Shown: positions 50,262 to 59,918, numbered from the stretch's first letter. The stretch is 64,000 nt of DNA from Actinocorallia populi (GCF_002995495.1 NZ_PVZV01000006.1:186001-250000); one strand, 5' to 3'. Translations and numbers: made by a program. Notes: generated from the sequence alone by a model not told the origin.

Positions 50262-52769
50262 ATGGCCAGGGGTCGGCTCCGCATCTACCTGGGGGCCGCC
50301 CCCGGCGTGGGTAAGACCTACGCGATGCTCGGCGAGGGCCGCCGCAGGGCCCAGCGGGGGACCGACGTGGTCGTCGGGCTCGTGGAATGCCACGACCGGG
50401 CCCGCACCCTCGCCCGCCTGGAGGGCCTGGAGGTCATCCCCAGGCGCGTCGTGACCTACCGGGGCGCGGAGTTCACCGAACTGGACACCGACGCCGTCCT
50501 CGCCCGCGCCCCGCAGGTCGCGCTCATCGACGAGCTCGCGCACACCAACGTCCCGGGCAGCGGGACGGAGAAGCGCTGGCAGGACGTGGAGCGCCTGCTG
50601 GAGGCGGGCATCGACGTCGTGTCCACGGTGAACGTCCAGCACCTGGAGTCGATGAACGACGTCGTCGAGAAGATCACCGGGATCCCGCAGCGCGAGACCA
50701 TCCCCGACGAGGTGGTGCGCCGCGCCGACCAGGTCGAGCTCGTCGACATGTCCCCCGAGGCGCTGCGCCGCCGCATGGCGCACGGCAACATCTACGCGGC
50801 CGAGAAGGTCGACGCGGCGCTGTCCAACTACTTCCGCGTCGGCAACCTGACGGCCCTGCGCGAGCTGGCACTGCTGTGGGTCGCCGGCAAGGTGGACGAC
50901 CAGCTCGCCCGCTACCGGGACGACCACGGCATCGCCGGGACGTGGGAGGCCCGCGAGCGCATCGTCATCGCGCTCACCGGAGGCCCCGAGGGCGCCGCCC
51001 TCATCCGCAGGGCCACCCGCATCGCCGCCCGTTCCAAGGGCGCGGACCTGCTCGCGGTGCACGTGACGCGCAGCGACGGCCTGTCCGGGTCCCGGCCCGT
51101 CCAGCTCGCCCGGCAGCGCGAGATCGTCGAGAACCTCGGTGGGAGCTACCACCAGGTCGTCGGCGACGACGTGCCGAGCGCCCTGCTGGAGTTCGCGCGG
51201 GCCGTCAACGCCACCCAGCTCGTGCTGGGCGTGTCCAGGCGCGGCAGGTTCGCCCAGATGCTGAGGCCCGGCGTCGGGGTGACCACGACGGCGATGTCCG
51301 GCTCGATCGACGTGCACATGGTGACCCACGAACAGGCGCACAAGGGACAGAGACGCCCGGTTCGGGATCCCGGGCCGCCCACCCGCCGCCGGGCCGGGGC
51401 CTGGGCGCTGGCCGTCCTGGGCCTGCCGCTGCTCACGTTCCTGCTCTTCCAGGCCAGGACCGGGCTGACGCTGCCGAGCGACATCCTGTTCTACCTGGCG
51501 GCGGTGGTCGGCATCGCCCTCGTCGGCGGCCTGTGGCCGGCGATGTTCACCGCGGTCGGCGGCTTCCTGCTGCTCAACTACTACTTCACCCCGCCGGTCC
51601 ACCGGTTCACCATCGCCGAGCCGGAGAACATGATCGCTCTGGTGGTGTTCGTGCTGGTGGGCGTCGGGGTGAGCGCCGTCGTGGACCGGGCCGCGAAACG
51701 TTCGCGCGAGGCCCTCCGGCTGCACGCCGACTCCGAGGTGCTGTTCGGCCTGGCCGGAAACGTGCTGCGCGGCGAGCACGCCATGGGCAGCCTGCTGGGG
51801 CGGCTGCGGGAGACCTTCGGCCTGGTCTCGGTGACGCTGCTCGAACGCCCGGAAGCCGGATCGGGCTGGCGGATCGTGGCGACCGTCGGCGGCCGCCCCT
51901 GCACCGGCCCCGAGGACGGCGACACCGAGATCCCGATCGCCGAGGACCTCGTCCTGGCCCTGCGCGGACGCACCCTCGCGGCGTCCGACCGCAGGATCCT
52001 GGAGGCGTTCGCGGCCCAGGCCGCGGGCGCGCTGCGCCACCAGCGCCTGGCGGCCGAGGCCGAGAAGGCGCGGCCGCTGGAGGCCGCCGACCGCATGCGG
52101 ACCGCGCTCCTCAGCGCCGTCAGCCACGACCTGCGCACCCCGCTGGCCTCGGCCAAGGCGGCCGTCGACAGCCTGCACAGCTCCGAGATCGACTGGACGG
52201 ACGAGGACCGCGCCGAGCTCGTCGACACCGCAGCCCAGTCGCTGAACCGGCTGGACCGGCTCGTGGCCAACCTGCTGGACATGAGCCGCCTGCAGGTCGG
52301 CGCCCTGGGCATCACGGCACGGCCGCTCGCCCTGGACGAGGTGGTGCCGCGCGCCCTGGACGAGATCGGGCCCGCCGCGCGGGGGGTCTCCGTCCAGGTC
52401 CCGCACGACCTGCCCGCCGTCGACGCCGACCCCGCGCTGCTCGAGCGCGTGCTCGTCAACGTCGTCTCCAACGCGCTGCGGTACGGGCCGCCCGGCCTGC
52501 CGGTCCTGGTCACCGCCAGCGCGCACCGCGACCGCGTCGAGCTGCGGGTCGTCGACCGCGGCCCCGGCATACCCCTCGCCGACCGGGACCGGGTGTTCCT
52601 GCCGTTCCAGCGGCTCGACGACCGCGACAACCACACCGGTGCCGGGCTCGGCCTCGCCCTGGCGCGCGGCCTCACCGAGGCGATGGGCGGCGAGCTCGTC
52701 CCCGAGGACACGCCCGGCGGCGGCCTCACCATGACCGTCTCACTCCGCATCCACCCGGGGACCAGATGA
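50262..52769 (+). CDS. kdpD: KdpD sensor kinase (copy 1, in the kdpFABC operon)
   Basis: An 835-residue K+-sensing histidine kinase. The KdpD N-terminal domain has Walker A LGAAPGVGKTYAML and ALIDELAHTNVPGSGTEKRW; a Usp-like domain follows, then four clustered membrane spans (about 385-480), a GAF-like region and HisKA with the phospho-His in SAVSHDLRTPLASAK. The ATPase core is NVVSNALRYG, DRGPGIP and GLGLALARGL. It starts 20 bp after kdpC behind GAGGGGAA-like sequence. Its stop overlaps the ATG of a 15-codon kdpE vestige, so this kinase has lost its operon-mate regulator and must signal through another KdpE. Confidence 0.95.
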   Translation: MARGRLRIYLGAAPGVGKTYAMLGEGRRRAQRGTDVVVGLVECHDRARTLARLEGLEVIPRRVVTYRGAEFTELDTDAVLARAPQVALIDELAHTNVPGSGTEKRWQDVERLLEAGIDVVSTVNVQHLESMNDVVEKITGIPQRETIPDEVVRRADQVELVDMSPEALRRRMAHGNIYAAEKVDAALSNYFRVGNLTALRELALLWVAGKVDDQLARYRDDHGIAGTWEARERIVIALTGGPEGAALIRRATRIAARSKGADLLAVHVTRSDGLSGSRPVQLARQREIVENLGGSYHQVVGDDVPSALLEFARAVNATQLVLGVSRRGRFAQMLRPGVGVTTTAMSGSIDVHMVTHEQAHKGQRRPVRDPGPPTRRRAGAWALAVLGLPLLTFLLFQARTGLTLPSDILFYLAAVVGIALVGGLWPAMFTAVGGFLLLNYYFTPPVHRFTIAEPENMIALVVFVLVGVGVSAVVDRAAKRSREALRLHADSEVLFGLAGNVLRGEHAMGSLLGRLRETFGLVSVTLLERPEAGSGWRIVATVGGRPCTGPEDGDTEIPIAEDLVLALRGRTLAASDRRILEAFAAQAAGALRHQRLAAEAEKARPLEAADRMRTALLSAVSHDLRTPLASAKAAVDSLHSSEIDWTDEDRAELVDTAAQSLNRLDRLVANLLDMSRLQVGALGITARPLALDEVVPRALDEIGPAARGVSVQVPHDLPAVDADPALLERVLVNVVSNALRYGPPGLPVLVTASAHRDRVELRVVDRGPGIPLADRDRVFLPFQRLDDRDNHTGAGLGLALARGLTEAMGGELVPEDTPGGGLTMTVSLRIHPGTR

Positions 52770-52813
52770 CCAGAATCCTCGTCGTCGACGGCGATCCGCT
52801 CCAGCCGTTATGA
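52766..52813 (+). pseudogene. kdpE: Vestige of kdpE (first codons only)
   Basis: The ATG at 52766 overlaps the kdpD stop (ATGA), exactly as kdpE overlaps kdpD in the intact minus-strand pair. The frame reads MTRILVVDGDP, nearly identical to the first residues of the intact KdpE (MTRILVVDDEP), then runs out of homology and stops at TGA 52811-52813 after 15 codons. The rest of the response regulator is absent; the next bases belong to the 3' end of the convergent kdpE. Confidence 0.8.
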
Positions 52814-53500
52814 GGAGGCGGGCGCCTGCCCGGCGAAGCGGTAGCCCATCCCCGGCTCGGTGATGAGGTAGCGGGGCCGGGAGGGGTCCGGCTCCAGCTT
52901 GCGGCGCAGCTGGGCCAGGTAGACGCGCAGGTAGTGGGTCTCTCTCTCGTAGGACGGGCCCCACACCTCGTGCAGCAGCTGCTGCTGGCTGACCAGGCGC
53001 CCGGGGTTGCGGACCAGGATCTCCAGCACGTGCCACTCGGTGGGGGTGAGCCGCACGTCCGCCCCGTCGCGGGTCACCCGCTTGGCCGCCAGGTCGACGG
53101 TGAAGTCCGCGGTGGCCACGACGGCCTGCTCCTCGGCGGGCGCGGCCCTGCGCAGGGCCGCGCGCATCCGGGCCAGGAACTCGTCCATGCCGAACGGCTT
53201 GGTGACGTAGTCGTCGGCGCCCGCGTCCAGCGCGGCGACCTTCTCCACGGCCGAGTGGCGGGCCGACAGCACGATGATCGGGACCCGGGTCCAGCCGCGC
53301 AGCCCGTGGATGACCTCGACGCCGTCCAGGTCGGGCAGGCCCAGGTCGAGGACGACGAGGTCGTGGCCGTGCCGGGCGACGAGGTCCAGCGCCGTCCGGC
53401 CGTCGGGGGCGGTGTCGACCTCGTATCCGCGGGCCTTGAGGTTGATGCGCAGCGTGCGCAGGATCTGCGGCTCGTCGTCCACCACGAGTATCCGTGTCAT
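52808..53500 (-). CDS. kdpE: KdpE response regulator (OmpR family)
   Basis: A 230-residue OmpR/PhoB-type regulator. The receiver has VVDDEPQ, phospho-Asp in LVVLDLGLPDLDG and Lys in DDYVTKPFG. The winged-helix domain reads LTPTEWHVLEILVRNPGRLVSQQQLLHEVWG and THYLRVYLAQLRRKLEPDP, and ends GMGYRF. It activates kdp transcription when phosphorylated by KdpD. ATG 53500 overlaps the stop of its own kdpD (ATGA). It is tail-to-tail with the kdpFABCD operon and overlaps the kdpE vestige by 6 bp. Confidence 0.95.
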   Translation of the reverse strand: MTRILVVDDEPQILRTLRINLKARGYEVDTAPDGRTALDLVARHGHDLVVLDLGLPDLDGVEVIHGLRGWTRVPIIVLSARHSAVEKVAALDAGADDYVTKPFGMDEFLARMRAALRRAAPAEEQAVVATADFTVDLAAKRVTRDGADVRLTPTEWHVLEILVRNPGRLVSQQQLLHEVWGPSYERETHYLRVYLAQLRRKLEPDPSRPRYLITEPGMGYRFAGQAPASS

Positions 53501-55995
53501 CCCGCCTCCCCGGCCGGTGCCGCCGGGAGGTCGAAGACCATGGTCAGGCCCCCGCCCGGCGTGTCCTCCGCGGTGAGGGTACCGCCCATCGCCTCGGTGA
53601 GGCCGCGGGCCACGGCGAGGCCGAGCCCGATGCCCGTGCCGCGGGGCGCGTCGCCGAGCCGCTGGAACGGCACGAACAGGTGCGCCTTGTCGGCGTCGGG
53701 CACCCCGGGGCCGCGGTCGGCGATCCGCAGCTCCAGCCGCGCGCCCAGCCCGCTGGCGGTGATCAGCACCGGGGTCCGGCTGTGCCGCAGCGCGTTCTCC
53801 ACCACGTTGGCCACGGCCCGCTCCAGCAGGCCGGGGTCGGCGTCGGCCCACGGCAGGGTCTCGGGGACGTCCAGCCCGATCCGGTCGAGGGGCAGGGCGC
53901 GGACGGCCCTCAGCACGACCTCGTCCAGCCCGACGGGCCTGCGGAGCAGCTGGACGGCGCCGGTCTGCAGGCGGGTCATGTCCAGCAGGTTCGCCACCAG
54001 GCCGCCCAGCTCGTCCGCGGACTCCTCGACGGCGGCCAGCAGCTCCGCCTCGTCCTCGGGGTCCCAGACGACGTCCTTGGAACGCAGGCTGCTGACCGAG
54101 GCCTTGATCGAGGCCAGCGGGGTGCGCAGGTCGTGGGAGACGGCGGCGAGCAGCGCGAGCCGCACCTTGTCGGCCTCCTCGAGCTCCCGTGCGCGCGAGG
54201 CCTCCCGGGAGAGGCGCAGGCGTTCCAGGGCGGCGGCGGCCTGGTAGGCGAAGGCGGACAGGACGCGCTGGTCGGAGGCCGGCAGCGTCTGGCCGCGCAA
54301 CGCGAGCACGAGGCGGTCGTTGACCTTGACCCGCAGATCCGCCTCGTCCGGCCCCGCGCACGGCACCCCGGCGCAGCCCGCGACCGTCCAGCCGCCGGTG
54401 CCCTTCTCCAGCAGGGAGACGCCGACCAGGCCGAACGTCTCCAGAACGCGCTGGAGCAGCGCGGGCAGGGTGGACTCGCCCTTCAGGACGCTGGTGGCCA
54501 GCAGGCTCAGCGTGGCGGCCTCCGTGCGCGCCTCGGCCGCGGCCCGCCGGTTGCGTGCGGCCGAGTCGACCACCGCGGAGACGGCGGCCGCCACCAGCAG
54601 GCTCAACACCAGGGCCAGGACGTTCTCCCCGTCGGAGATGGTCAGGGTGCGGACCGGCGGGGCGAAGAACCAGTTCGCCAGCACGGAGCCCGCGACGGCC
54701 GCGACCACCGCGGGCCACAACCCTCCGGCCAGGGCCGCGACCACCGCCACGCACAGGTAGAGCATGAGGCCGGAGGCCAGGGGGAAACCCGCGCCGAACG
54801 CGTGCAGCAGCAGGGTCAGCAGGGGCGGGCCGGCCACCGCCACCGCCCAGCCCGCGCCCTGGCGGCGCCGCCCCAGGGCGGGTACCTTCGCGGCGCGCGG
54901 CCGCTTGCCCCGCCCCGACTCCTCGTGGGTGACCATGTGCACGTCGATGTCGCCGGACAGGTCGGTGACGGTCCGGCCGACGCCGGGGCCGAAGAGGTAC
55001 TGCCAGTTCGCCCTGCGGCTGGTGCCGATGACGATCTGCGTCGCGTTGATCCCGCGGGCGAACTCCAGCAGCGCGGTCGGGACGTCGTCCCCGGCGACCT
55101 GGTGGTAGGTGCCGCCGAGGCTCTCGACCAGGTCGCGCTGGCGGGCGAGCGCCTCGGGGTCGGCTCCGCTGAGCCCGTCGCCGCGGGCGATGTGCACGGC
55201 CGCCAGCTCGCTGCGCCCGCTGCGGGCGGCGATGCGGGCCGCGCGGCGGATCAGGGTGCCCCCCTCGGGCCCGCCGGTGATCGCGACGACGATCCGCTCC
55301 CGCGTCTCCCAGGTGCTGTCGATGCCCTGCTGCTCGCGGTAGCGGGCCAGGCCCTCGTCCACGCGGTCCGCGACCCACAGCAGGGCCAGTTCCCGCAACG
55401 CGGTGAGGTTGCCGACGCGGAAGTAGTTGGACAGCGCCGCGTCGACCTTCTCGGCCGCGTAGACGTTGCCGTGCGCCATGCGGCGGCGCAGCGCGGCGGG
55501 GGACATGTCGACGAGTTCGATGTCGTCCGCGGCTCGCACCACGGCGTCCGGGACGGTCTCGCGCTGCTCGACGCCGGTGATGTTGCGCACGACGTCGTTG
55601 AGCGACTCCAGGTGCTGGACGTTCACCGTGGTCACGACGTCGATGCCGGCCTCGAGCAGCTCCTCGACGTCCTGCCAGCGCTTGGCGTTGCGGCTGCCGG
55701 GCACGTTGGTGTGCGCCAGCTCGTCCACGAGGGCGACCTCGGGCGCGCGCCGCAGGACGGCGTCCACGTCCATCTCGGTGAAACAGGCGTTGCGGTAGTC
55801 CATCTCCCTGCGCGGGACGACCTCGAGGCCGTCGATCAGCTCGCGCGTCCTCGGTCGGCCGTGGTGCTCCACCAGGCCGACGACGACGTCCGAACCCCGC
55901 TCGCGGCGGCGCAGGCCCTCGCCGAGCATGGCGTAGGTCTTGCCCACGCCGGGAGCGGCGCCCAGGTAGATACGGAGTTTCCCTCTGCCGGTCAT
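53497..55995 (-). CDS. kdpD: KdpD sensor kinase (copy 2, paired with kdpE)
   Basis: An 832-residue paralogue of the first KdpD with the same domain order: Walker A LGAAPGVGKTYAML, VALVDELAHTNVPGS, Usp-like domain, four membrane spans (about 385-480), GAF-like region, phospho-His in AAVSHDLRTPLASIK, then ENALRHS, DRGPGVP and GIGLGLAVARGL. It differs throughout, so it is not a recent copy. It is translated with the intact kdpE. Upstream only 72 bp separate it from the acyltransferase gene; an AT-rich TAAGAAT just before the ATG may be a -10 element, and I see no clear ribosome site. Confidence 0.95.
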   Translation of the reverse strand: MTGRGKLRIYLGAAPGVGKTYAMLGEGLRRRERGSDVVVGLVEHHGRPRTRELIDGLEVVPRREMDYRNACFTEMDVDAVLRRAPEVALVDELAHTNVPGSRNAKRWQDVEELLEAGIDVVTTVNVQHLESLNDVVRNITGVEQRETVPDAVVRAADDIELVDMSPAALRRRMAHGNVYAAEKVDAALSNYFRVGNLTALRELALLWVADRVDEGLARYREQQGIDSTWETRERIVVAITGGPEGGTLIRRAARIAARSGRSELAAVHIARGDGLSGADPEALARQRDLVESLGGTYHQVAGDDVPTALLEFARGINATQIVIGTSRRANWQYLFGPGVGRTVTDLSGDIDVHMVTHEESGRGKRPRAAKVPALGRRRQGAGWAVAVAGPPLLTLLLHAFGAGFPLASGLMLYLCVAVVAALAGGLWPAVVAAVAGSVLANWFFAPPVRTLTISDGENVLALVLSLLVAAAVSAVVDSAARNRRAAAEARTEAATLSLLATSVLKGESTLPALLQRVLETFGLVGVSLLEKGTGGWTVAGCAGVPCAGPDEADLRVKVNDRLVLALRGQTLPASDQRVLSAFAYQAAAALERLRLSREASRARELEEADKVRLALLAAVSHDLRTPLASIKASVSSLRSKDVVWDPEDEAELLAAVEESADELGGLVANLLDMTRLQTGAVQLLRRPVGLDEVVLRAVRALPLDRIGLDVPETLPWADADPGLLERAVANVVENALRHSRTPVLITASGLGARLELRIADRGPGVPDADKAHLFVPFQRLGDAPRGTGIGLGLAVARGLTEAMGGTLTAEDTPGGGLTMVFDLPAAPAGEAG

Positions 55996-56067
55996 AACAC
56001 GCCAATTCTTACAGCCGGTCGTGTTCGTGCCTGTACCGGGCGGCTGACGAGCCCTTTCCCCTTCGCG

Positions 56068-57267
56068 TCAGGCCAGGGCGAAGACCGCGAAGCCCGAGGC
56101 GAGCAGGACCGCCATGGCACGGCGCGCGGGTCCCGTGCCGGTCCACGGGGACTCCAGGCGGCGGGCGAAGCGGGCGATGCCGATCAGCAGCAGCGCGAAG
56201 AGCGGCAGCCAGGCCAGCCGGGCCGCGATCCAGCCGGCCGTCACGGGCGCGGTGGTCAGGCCGGCGAGGGGAGCGGCGAACGACGCGGGGATCGCGGCGG
56301 CCAGCATCGCGGTCTGGTGCCAGCACAGGATCGTCATCGCCGACAGGTTGATGATCACGACCGGGGCCCAGAGCGCGGGCCGGTCCAGCAGGCGGCCGAG
56401 ACGGTCGCGCAGCAGGATCGCGGCGCCGGACTGGGCCGCGGCGAGGGCCAGGACGAGGAGCGACGGGGGGTGCGAGTTGGTCCTGGCCTCACCGGGCACG
56501 CCGACCATCGACGCCGGGTACGCGAAGGCGAAGATCAGCACCGCGAAGAGGGCGGCGCCGCCGATCAGCAGCACCCGGCCCTCGCGGCGGCCGATCCGCT
56601 GCTCCGCCCACCCGGTGCCGATCTGGTAGGCGAACATCCAGCCGGGGAGGAGGTTCAGCACGCTCAGCCACGAGGGCATGGCGTCGGCGTACGGTCCGTA
56701 GCGCAGGAAGTCGACCACGGCGACCGAGCCGAGCAGCGGGGCGGCGGCCCACGCGCCGAGGCGGCGGGTGGCGGCCAGGCAGTACGGGGTCAGCGCGGTG
56801 ATGACGGCGTAGACGCCGACGAACCACAGGGGCTGGACCACCAGCGTCGAGGCGGTGTGCAGGGTGGTGACCGCAACGCCGAAGCCGTGGTGGAGCAGGA
56901 GCAGGAGCGGGGCCCAGACGGCGGCGACGCCGAGGACCGGGCGGCCCAGCCGCCTCAGGCGGCCCGCGATCCACTCGCCGGGGCGTCCCTGGTGGCGCCG
57001 GTAGGAGAGGGCGGAGGCGTACCCGCCGACCAGGAAGAAGACGCCCAGCATCTGCAGGACCCAGGAGAGCGGGGCGAGGCCGCCGAAGGCGGACAGCGGG
57101 CTGGCGTTGCGCAGCCCGCCGCCGGAGTCGAGGGTGAAGCCGCCGAGGAGCCAGTGGCCGGTGGGGACGCTGAGCAGGGCGAGGGCGCGCAGGCCGTCGA
57201 CGGCGCGGTCCCGGTGGGCGGGGGTGCGTTCGGCGATCTTCCTGATCGTGCTGGACAGAACGGTCAT
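56068..57267 (-). CDS. Membrane acyltransferase, OafA/YrhL-like (acyltransferase 3 family)
   Basis: A 399-residue protein with about ten membrane spans. The N-terminal motif RDRAVDGLRALALLSVPTGHW carries the R...R and His expected of acyltransferase 3 proteins; ALSYRRH and LWFVGVYAVITALTPY are further matches, and the second half has WHQTAML. Such enzymes O-acetylate or acylate cell-surface sugars, peptidoglycan or antibiotics. Its ATG overlaps the stop of the secreted hydrolase gene (ATGA), so the two are co-expressed. The substrate is unknown. Confidence 0.85.
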   Translation of the reverse strand: MTVLSSTIRKIAERTPAHRDRAVDGLRALALLSVPTGHWLLGGFTLDSGGGLRNASPLSAFGGLAPLSWVLQMLGVFFLVGGYASALSYRRHQGRPGEWIAGRLRRLGRPVLGVAAVWAPLLLLLHHGFGVAVTTLHTASTLVVQPLWFVGVYAVITALTPYCLAATRRLGAWAAAPLLGSVAVVDFLRYGPYADAMPSWLSVLNLLPGWMFAYQIGTGWAEQRIGRREGRVLLIGGAALFAVLIFAFAYPASMVGVPGEARTNSHPPSLLVLALAAAQSGAAILLRDRLGRLLDRPALWAPVVIINLSAMTILCWHQTAMLAAAIPASFAAPLAGLTTAPVTAGWIAARLAWLPLFALLLIGIARFARRLESPWTGTGPARRAMAVLLASGFAVFALA

Positions 57268-58253
57268 CGGGGGTCTCCTCCGGTGGCGATGGCGGCGAAG
57301 GCGGCCAAGGTCGTGGTGCCGGTGTCGAAATAGGCGCTGTGCAGGGGGACCCGGGACGCGTCGAGCGTGCGGGCGCCGAAGGCCGGGTCGGTGGGGTCGG
57401 TACCGTGGCCGAGTCCGAGGAACTCGACGTTGGGGATGCGGCGGATCCAGTCCCTGGGGGACGTCGCCGCCCAGACGGTGGCGTCGGTGCGCAGGTCGGC
57501 GGCGGTGCCGGCGCGCATGCCGGGAGAGCCCGCCACCACGATGTCGGTGGCGTCGGTGCCGGCGGCGGCCAGCCCGCAGACGACGGATCCGTAGCTGTGG
57601 CAGAACAGGACGGGGTCGGGGATCCCGGCGGCGTCCAGCCCCCGGGTGAAGCGGGTGAGGCGCTCGGCGCCGTCCTCGGCGAGACGGCCGGTGGCCGCGT
57701 CGATGCCCACCCCCTCGGGGGTGGTGTAGCCGGCCCACGCGATGACGGCGGTGTCCTCGCCCGCCTCCTTCTGGAGACGACCGGCCATGCGCTCAAGGCG
57801 CCCGAACCGGCTCGAGGCGGAGATGTCCGAACCGGGGATGACGATCGACACGTGGGCGGCGGTGGTCAGATCTCCGACGACGGTGGCGATCCGGCCGCGG
57901 CCGCGCGGGTCGTAGGCCAGGACGCCGTCCCGGCCGGTGACCGCCTTGTTCGCGCGGTAGCGGAGTGCGATCGGCGCGCCGTCGAGGTTGCCGACCACGG
58001 AGGGGTGCTCCTCGGCGAGCCGGACCCGCTGCCGCGCCGTCGTCCCGTCGAAGAACGCGGCCATCTCGGCGGGCCCGGTGGTCGACGGGTCCGGGAGCGG
58101 GCGTCCCAGGGAGGTGTCGGCGAGCCATTCTTCAACGCCCGGGAGCGGGGCGGTGAGCGGGGTCTGCGCCGAGACGGGGGACCAGCCGGCGGCCCTTCCG
58201 ACGGTGACGGCCATCAGGACGAGGGCGGTCAGGGTCCTCTTGAAGCGGCGCAT
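57264..58253 (-). CDS. Secreted alpha/beta hydrolase, DUF1023 family
   Basis: A 329-residue protein with an N-terminal signal segment (RRFKRTLTALVLMAVTVG). The core matches DUF1023 hydrolases: HVSIVIPGSDISASSRF, AVIAWAGYTTPEG and the nucleophile elbow LFCHSYGSVVCGLA with Ser in CHSYG. The late motif FLGLGHGTDPTDPAFGAR precedes the catalytic His in HSAYFD. Function in the family is not established; lipase or esterase activity is likely. ATG 58253 was chosen for its ribosome site (GAGGGAGG) and the adjacent signal peptide. The operon continues into the acyltransferase. Confidence 0.82.
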   Translation of the reverse strand: MRRFKRTLTALVLMAVTVGRAAGWSPVSAQTPLTAPLPGVEEWLADTSLGRPLPDPSTTGPAEMAAFFDGTTARQRVRLAEEHPSVVGNLDGAPIALRYRANKAVTGRDGVLAYDPRGRGRIATVVGDLTTAAHVSIVIPGSDISASSRFGRLERMAGRLQKEAGEDTAVIAWAGYTTPEGVGIDAATGRLAEDGAERLTRFTRGLDAAGIPDPVLFCHSYGSVVCGLAAAGTDATDIVVAGSPGMRAGTAADLRTDATVWAATSPRDWIRRIPNVEFLGLGHGTDPTDPAFGARTLDASRVPLHSAYFDTGTTTLAAFAAIATGGDPR

Positions 58254-58450
58254 CGAGGCCGTCCTCCCTCTCGTCTCACCGCCGGTTCGGTGATGAGCAA
58301 GAAGGTAGGAGCGGGGGTCCCAAGGGGGCATCACGCCGGACGCCCAAGGTGCGAGTAGTACTCCGGTAGGGGGAGGGGGCCGCGGGAGAGGCCTCGGGAG
58401 TGAACGCAGGCCTCCCACCCTCCGGGGCGACCGGTCCGTTCCGGCGCTGC

Positions 58451-59574
58451 TCAGCCGACGTCGCGGCGGAGCAGGTCCTCCTCGCTCTCCCGCCGGATCA
58501 GCGCGCGGGCCGCGCCCTGGCCCACCGCGATGACCGGCGGGCGGCGGACGAGGTTGTAGTTGGAGGCCATGGAGTGGTGGTAGGCGCCGGTGCAGAAGAC
58601 CGCGACGAGGTCGCCGGGCCGGACGTCCGCGGGGAGCCGGGCGTCGCGGACCAGGACGTCGCCGGTCTCGCAGTGCCTGCCGACGACCGTCACCGTGCGG
58701 TCGGCCGCGGAGGGGACCCGGCCGATGAGGCGGGCCGAGTAGCGGGCGCCGTACAGGCCGGGGCGCGGGTTGTCGCTCATGCCGCCGTTGACCGTCACGA
58801 AGACGCGCCCCGCGGCGGAGCGCTTGACGCCGACGACCCGGTAGACCGTGGTCCCGGCGCGGGCGACGATGGCGCGGCCGGGCTCGACCGTCAGGCGCGG
58901 GACCGGCAGGCGGTGATGTCGCTGATCTGCGAGCCGAGGTGGCAGTGCAGGCCGGCCAGGCGCAGGCGGTGCTGGCCCAGGACGCGGCGGGCGGCCTCGG
59001 CGGCGGCCCCGGAGGCGAGGGAGAAGCCGAACTGCTGCTCCTCAGTCCCGGTCGTGAGAGCGGGATGGGCGCCGCCGTCGACGCCGGGCACGACCCGGAG
59101 CAGGACGTCCTGGCGGGGGCCCGGTATGCCCGAGGCCATGACCGCCAGCCGGGAGATCTCTCCGGCGGCGTCCACCACGATCCGGCCGACCCCGTAGCCG
59201 AACGCGGCCTTCAGGTCCTCCGGCGTCTTGCCGTTGCCGTGCAGGAGGATCCGTTCGGCGGGGAACCCGACGGCGCGCGCGACCGCGAGCTCGCCCGCCG
59301 AGCAGACGTCCAGGGAGAGCCCCTCCTCGAGGACCCACCGGGCCATGCCGCGGCACAGGAAGGCCTTTCCCGCGTAGGCGACCTCGCCGCCCCAGAAGGC
59401 GTCGCGGAACGCCCGGCAGCGTTCCCTGACATCGGCCTCGTCCACCACCTGCACGGGAGTGCCGAACCTGCGGACGATCTCGGTGAGGGCGACCCCGCCG
59501 ATCTCCAGGTCACCCTCGCGCGTGACGTGTGTGGTGATGGGCCAGATGGAAGGGCTCGTCTTCTGGATCAGCAT
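58451..59574 (-). pseudogene. lysA: Diaminopimelate decarboxylase with internal deletion and frameshift
   Basis: The N-terminal part runs from ATG 59574 with the PLP lysine in VAYAGKAFLCRGM and ends just after GLHCHLGSQISDITA near 58910, then stops at 58891. The C-terminal part is in another frame (about 58451-58910): LTVEPGRAIVARAG, VTVNGGMSDNPRPGLYGARY, HCETGDVLV and CTGAYHHSMASNYN, all LysA motifs. Compared with intact LysA, about 70-80 residues between the two blocks, including the GGGLG phosphate-binding loop, are missing. The enzyme should be inactive. It lies behind the Lrp-like and SAV_915 genes. An assembly error is the alternative. Confidence 0.85.
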
Positions 59575-59845
59575 CGGGGGAGGTCTCCTCAACGGACGGA
59601 CGCGCGATGACCTCGCGCAGGAGAAGGGAGGTGGAGGTGCGCGCGGCGCCACCGGCGCCGCGCAGCGCGGTCAGCTCGGCCGACAGTTCCGCCAGCCCCG
59701 GGCAGCTGAGCCGCAGTTCGTAGTCGTCGTCTCCGGCCAGCGCCCAGACGGCGCGCGTCATGGCGCGGCTGCGCGACCAGCGCTCGAAGGAGGCGGGCGC
59801 CGTTCCGGGCGCCAGCCCGACCCGGACGATGGCCTCGACGGTCAT
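59510..59845 (-). CDS. Stand-alone Lrp/AsnC ligand-binding (RAM) domain protein
   Basis: A 111-residue protein. Its beta-alpha-beta-beta-alpha-beta pattern (EAIVRVGLAPGTAPASFERW, MTRAVWALAGDDDYELRLSC, GLAELSAELTALRGAGGAAR, TSTSLLLREV) matches the regulator-of-amino-acid-metabolism domain of Lrp/AsnC proteins, with no helix-turn-helix. Such solo domains may bind amino acids and modulate full-length Lrp proteins. Its 3' end overlaps the lysA pseudogene start by 65 bp. The poorly conserved tail (about 25 residues) may be an extension created by that overlap. Confidence 0.7.
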   Translation of the reverse strand: MTVEAIVRVGLAPGTAPASFERWSRSRAMTRAVWALAGDDDYELRLSCPGLAELSAELTALRGAGGAARTSTSLLLREVIARPSVEETSPDADPEDEPFHLAHHHTRHARG

Positions 59846-59918
59846 CGCGCGGCCGCCGCGGGCGGGAGGAGAGGCCCGCGGGACGCCTTCGTCCCGCGGG
59901 CCGGCTTCTCGTGGACGT

